Shown: positions 5,637-6,724 of the stretch, piece after piece
Numbering within the stretch: the first letter of the stretch is position 1
Layout of the letters: each line of letters begins with the position of its first letter
NCBI GenBank assembly: GCA_013816225.1
Contig: JACDEQ010000116.1
Coordinates: 1-6,724 of the forward strand
Direction: 5' to 3'
Length of the DNA: 6,724 nucleotides
DNA from: Armatimonadota bacterium
GTDB taxonomy: Bacteria > Armatimonadota > Fimbriimonadia > Fimbriimonadales > ATM1
The notes under the pieces: generated by a model
What the model was told of the DNA's origin: nothing
Databases searched by the model: none
What the model saw: only the letters and a program-made list of their open reading frames with translations
Made by a program: the position numbers and the translations under genes

Positions 5637-5712
5637 TGGTGGAGATGAAGGGATTCGAACCCTCGACCTCTGCAGTGCGATTGCAGCGCTCTCCCAGCTG
5701 AGCTACATCCCC
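5637..5712 (-). tRNA. tRNA-Ala, anticodon CGC
   Basis: A full 76-nt cloverleaf with encoded CCA. Acceptor GGGGATG pairs with CATCTCC and carries the G3-U70 wobble that marks alanine tRNAs. The D arm is GCTC-AGCTGGGA-GAGC, the anticodon stem CTGCA/TGCAG with loop ATCGCAC (anticodon CGC, codon GCG), the T arm GAGGG-TTCGAAT-CCCTT, and the discriminator A is followed by CCA. It lies 23 bp downstream of the Ppx/GppA-type gene on the same strand and could be processed from its transcript. Confidence 0.97.
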
Positions 5713-5735
5713 ACGAACGGCGTAGAGGATACCTT

Positions 5736-6602
5736 TCAGAGCCGGGACAGTATCGCGTGGCGCCAGCCGCGGGCGCTCACGAAGCAACCCTCCGCGCTCA
5801 GCAAATGGAGGGCGCGCTCGAGGATCAGCGCCCCGACGTGGATCGTCCGCTCGCGGCCCCGCTCGATGCCCGGGATCGCTGCCCGCCCCGCGTCCGACAA
5901 GCGCATCGAATGGCCCACAAACCGGCTCACCTCCTCGAAATCCAGATACTGCCCGTGGACGCGGTCCGGGTCCCATTCGAGCATGGCCTCGCGAATCGTC
6001 ACCAAGTTCGTCCCCGTCGCCCCGAGAGCCACGACGGTTCCTCCCTTGTCGGCTGCTCGGTGCTCGGCAAACTCACGGTCGATCTCAGTGGACGCTGTTA
6101 GAATCGCCGCCGGTCCCGGGCTCTCCTCGGCAAGAATCCCGGAACGCAAACCGAGCGTGCCGACGGCATAGCTAACGGAACTATCCTTGGTCGCGATCTC
6201 GGTGCTGTGGCCGCCGACGTCCACAATCGTCATTCGCACCCGATCACGGAACAACGGGTCTTCGATCACGGAGGCTAGTCCCAGCTCCGCCTCATCGTCG
6301 CCCGAGAGAACCTCGGCCGGAGTGCCCTGCTCGGCCGCCCTGCGCCGGAACTCGTCGGCGTTGCCCGCGAGCCGCAGCGCCATCGTGCCGAATGCACGCG
6401 CTTCCGCCCCGCGCTCCCGAGAATGTTCGAGGGCCCGCTTCAGAGCCGCGAGCGTAGCGGCCATCCCCGCCTCGCCCAGAACGCCGGTTTCCTTTGTGTG
6501 CTCTCCGAGCGCAGTGACCTCGCTGGTTTCGTAAATGGCCTTCCACTCGCCGTCTCGAAGTTCGGCGACGAGCAGCAAGACCGAGTTGGACCCGACGTCC
6601 AC
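5736..6602 (-). CDS. Ppx/GppA-type phosphatase (exopolyphosphatase-like), single-domain form
   Basis: A 288-residue ASKHA-fold enzyme, related to those that hydrolyse polyphosphate or pppGpp; short single-domain members exist in several phyla. Motifs from GTG 6602: DVGSNS (2-7, phosphate loop), TMALRLAGN (73-81), SGDDEAELGL (100-109, with the usual catalytic-type Glu at 104), IVDVGGHSTEI (126-136), VALGATGTN (191-199) and the C-terminal ARGWRHAIL (277-285). The second phosphate loop reads GGHSTE where the family normally has GGGSTE. The C-terminal helical and HD-like domains of long enzymes are absent. The start is uncertain: GTG 6602 has AAGGG upstream at fitting distance, but the first strand of the fold seems to begin earlier (RRAVVDVGSNS); an in-frame ATT at 6626 overlaps the upstream gene's stop. 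Which substrate it uses cannot be told. Confidence 0.88.
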   Translation of the reverse strand: MDVGSNSVLLLVAELRDGEWKAIYETSEVTALGEHTKETGVLGEAGMAATLAALKRALEHSRERGAEARAFGTMALRLAGNADEFRRRAAEQGTPAEVLSGDDEAELGLASVIEDPLFRDRVRMTIVDVGGHSTEIATKDSSVSYAVGTLGLRSGILAEESPGPAAILTASTEIDREFAEHRAADKGGTVVALGATGTNLVTIREAMLEWDPDRVHGQYLDFEEVSRFVGHSMRLSDAGRAAIPGIERGRERTIHVGALILERALHLLSAEGCFVSARGWRHAILSRL

Positions 6603-6621
6603 GACGGCCCTTCGGTCTGTT

Positions 6622-6724
6622 CTAATAGGCGAACACGCTGCTGATCGGAGGGAAGTAGCCGGCGATTTGATTCCACGTCTCGCCCTCGTCTTTCGAGCCG
6701 AAAAGCGCGCCGCCTGTCGTCCCC
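6622..6724 (-). CDS. C-terminal end of an Asp-box (BNR/sialidase-like propeller) protein, cut by window edge
   Basis: The last 33 codons of a gene that begins outside the window, ending in TAG at 6622-6624. The tail contains SKDEGETW, a full Asp-box (S-x-D-x-G-x-T-W) as found in beta-propellers of the sialidase/BNR and photosystem-assembly-like families, followed by NQIAGYFPPISSVFAY. Asp-boxes mark blade turns of such propellers and do not define an enzyme activity. The stop lies 19 bp before the GTG of the Ppx/GppA-type gene and overlaps its possible ATT start, so the two are likely in one operon. Confidence 0.8.
   Translation of the reverse strand, partial: GTTGGALFGSKDEGETWNQIAGYFPPISSVFAY

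Noticed and set aside
5626..5976. 116-residue minus-strand ORF over the tRNA-Ala
   Set aside because: Its end is the translated tRNA (GDVAQLGERCNRTAEVEGSN), a well-known false gene pattern, and the rest shadows the Ppx/GppA-type gene.

Overview
The window is GC-rich, densely coded DNA from a diderm (Gram-negative-type) bacterium: it holds a predicted outer-membrane beta-barrel protein and two proteins with Sec signal peptides. The zinc-ribbon/double-FHA protein with DPNxTQ motifs, a leaderless-looking start and single-domain Ppx/GppA phosphatase are reminiscent of Armatimonadota (Fimbriimonas-like), but no taxonomic marker gene is present, so this is only a guess.

Region 1 (1-2090, all minus strand) is a signalling block read right to left. 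A zinc-ribbon/double-FHA phosphothreonine reader overlaps by 8 bp a PP2C-type Ser/Thr phosphatase. After a 148-bp gap comes the N-terminal 90 codons of glmS, the enzyme that commits fructose-6-P to amino-sugar and cell-wall synthesis. A perfect TATAAT lies just before the GTG start of the FHA gene and suggests a leaderless transcript.

Region 2 (2224-2705, plus) is a DinB-family protein that is intact except for a single frameshift near its C-terminal HxxxH motif.

Region 3 (2706-3374) has no convincing protein gene. It holds a degenerate tRNA-like sequence (minus strand) that resembles the tRNA-Ala further right but lacks a D arm, plus hairpins and an 11-bp tandem duplication.

Region 4 (3375-5418) is a small envelope cassette: a secreted PepSY protein (minus) diverges from a MetA-like outer-membrane barrel protein, followed 22 bp later by an eight-helix membrane protein built from four DUF347 repeats. 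The arrangement suggests a shared envelope or transport function that is not known.

Region 5 (5419-6724, minus) reads right to left: the C-terminus of an Asp-box (BNR, sialidase-like propeller) protein, a Ppx/GppA-type phosphatase whose start touches it, then tRNA-Ala(CGC) 23 bp after the phosphatase stop. Two genes are cut by the window edges: glmS on the left and the Asp-box protein on the right.
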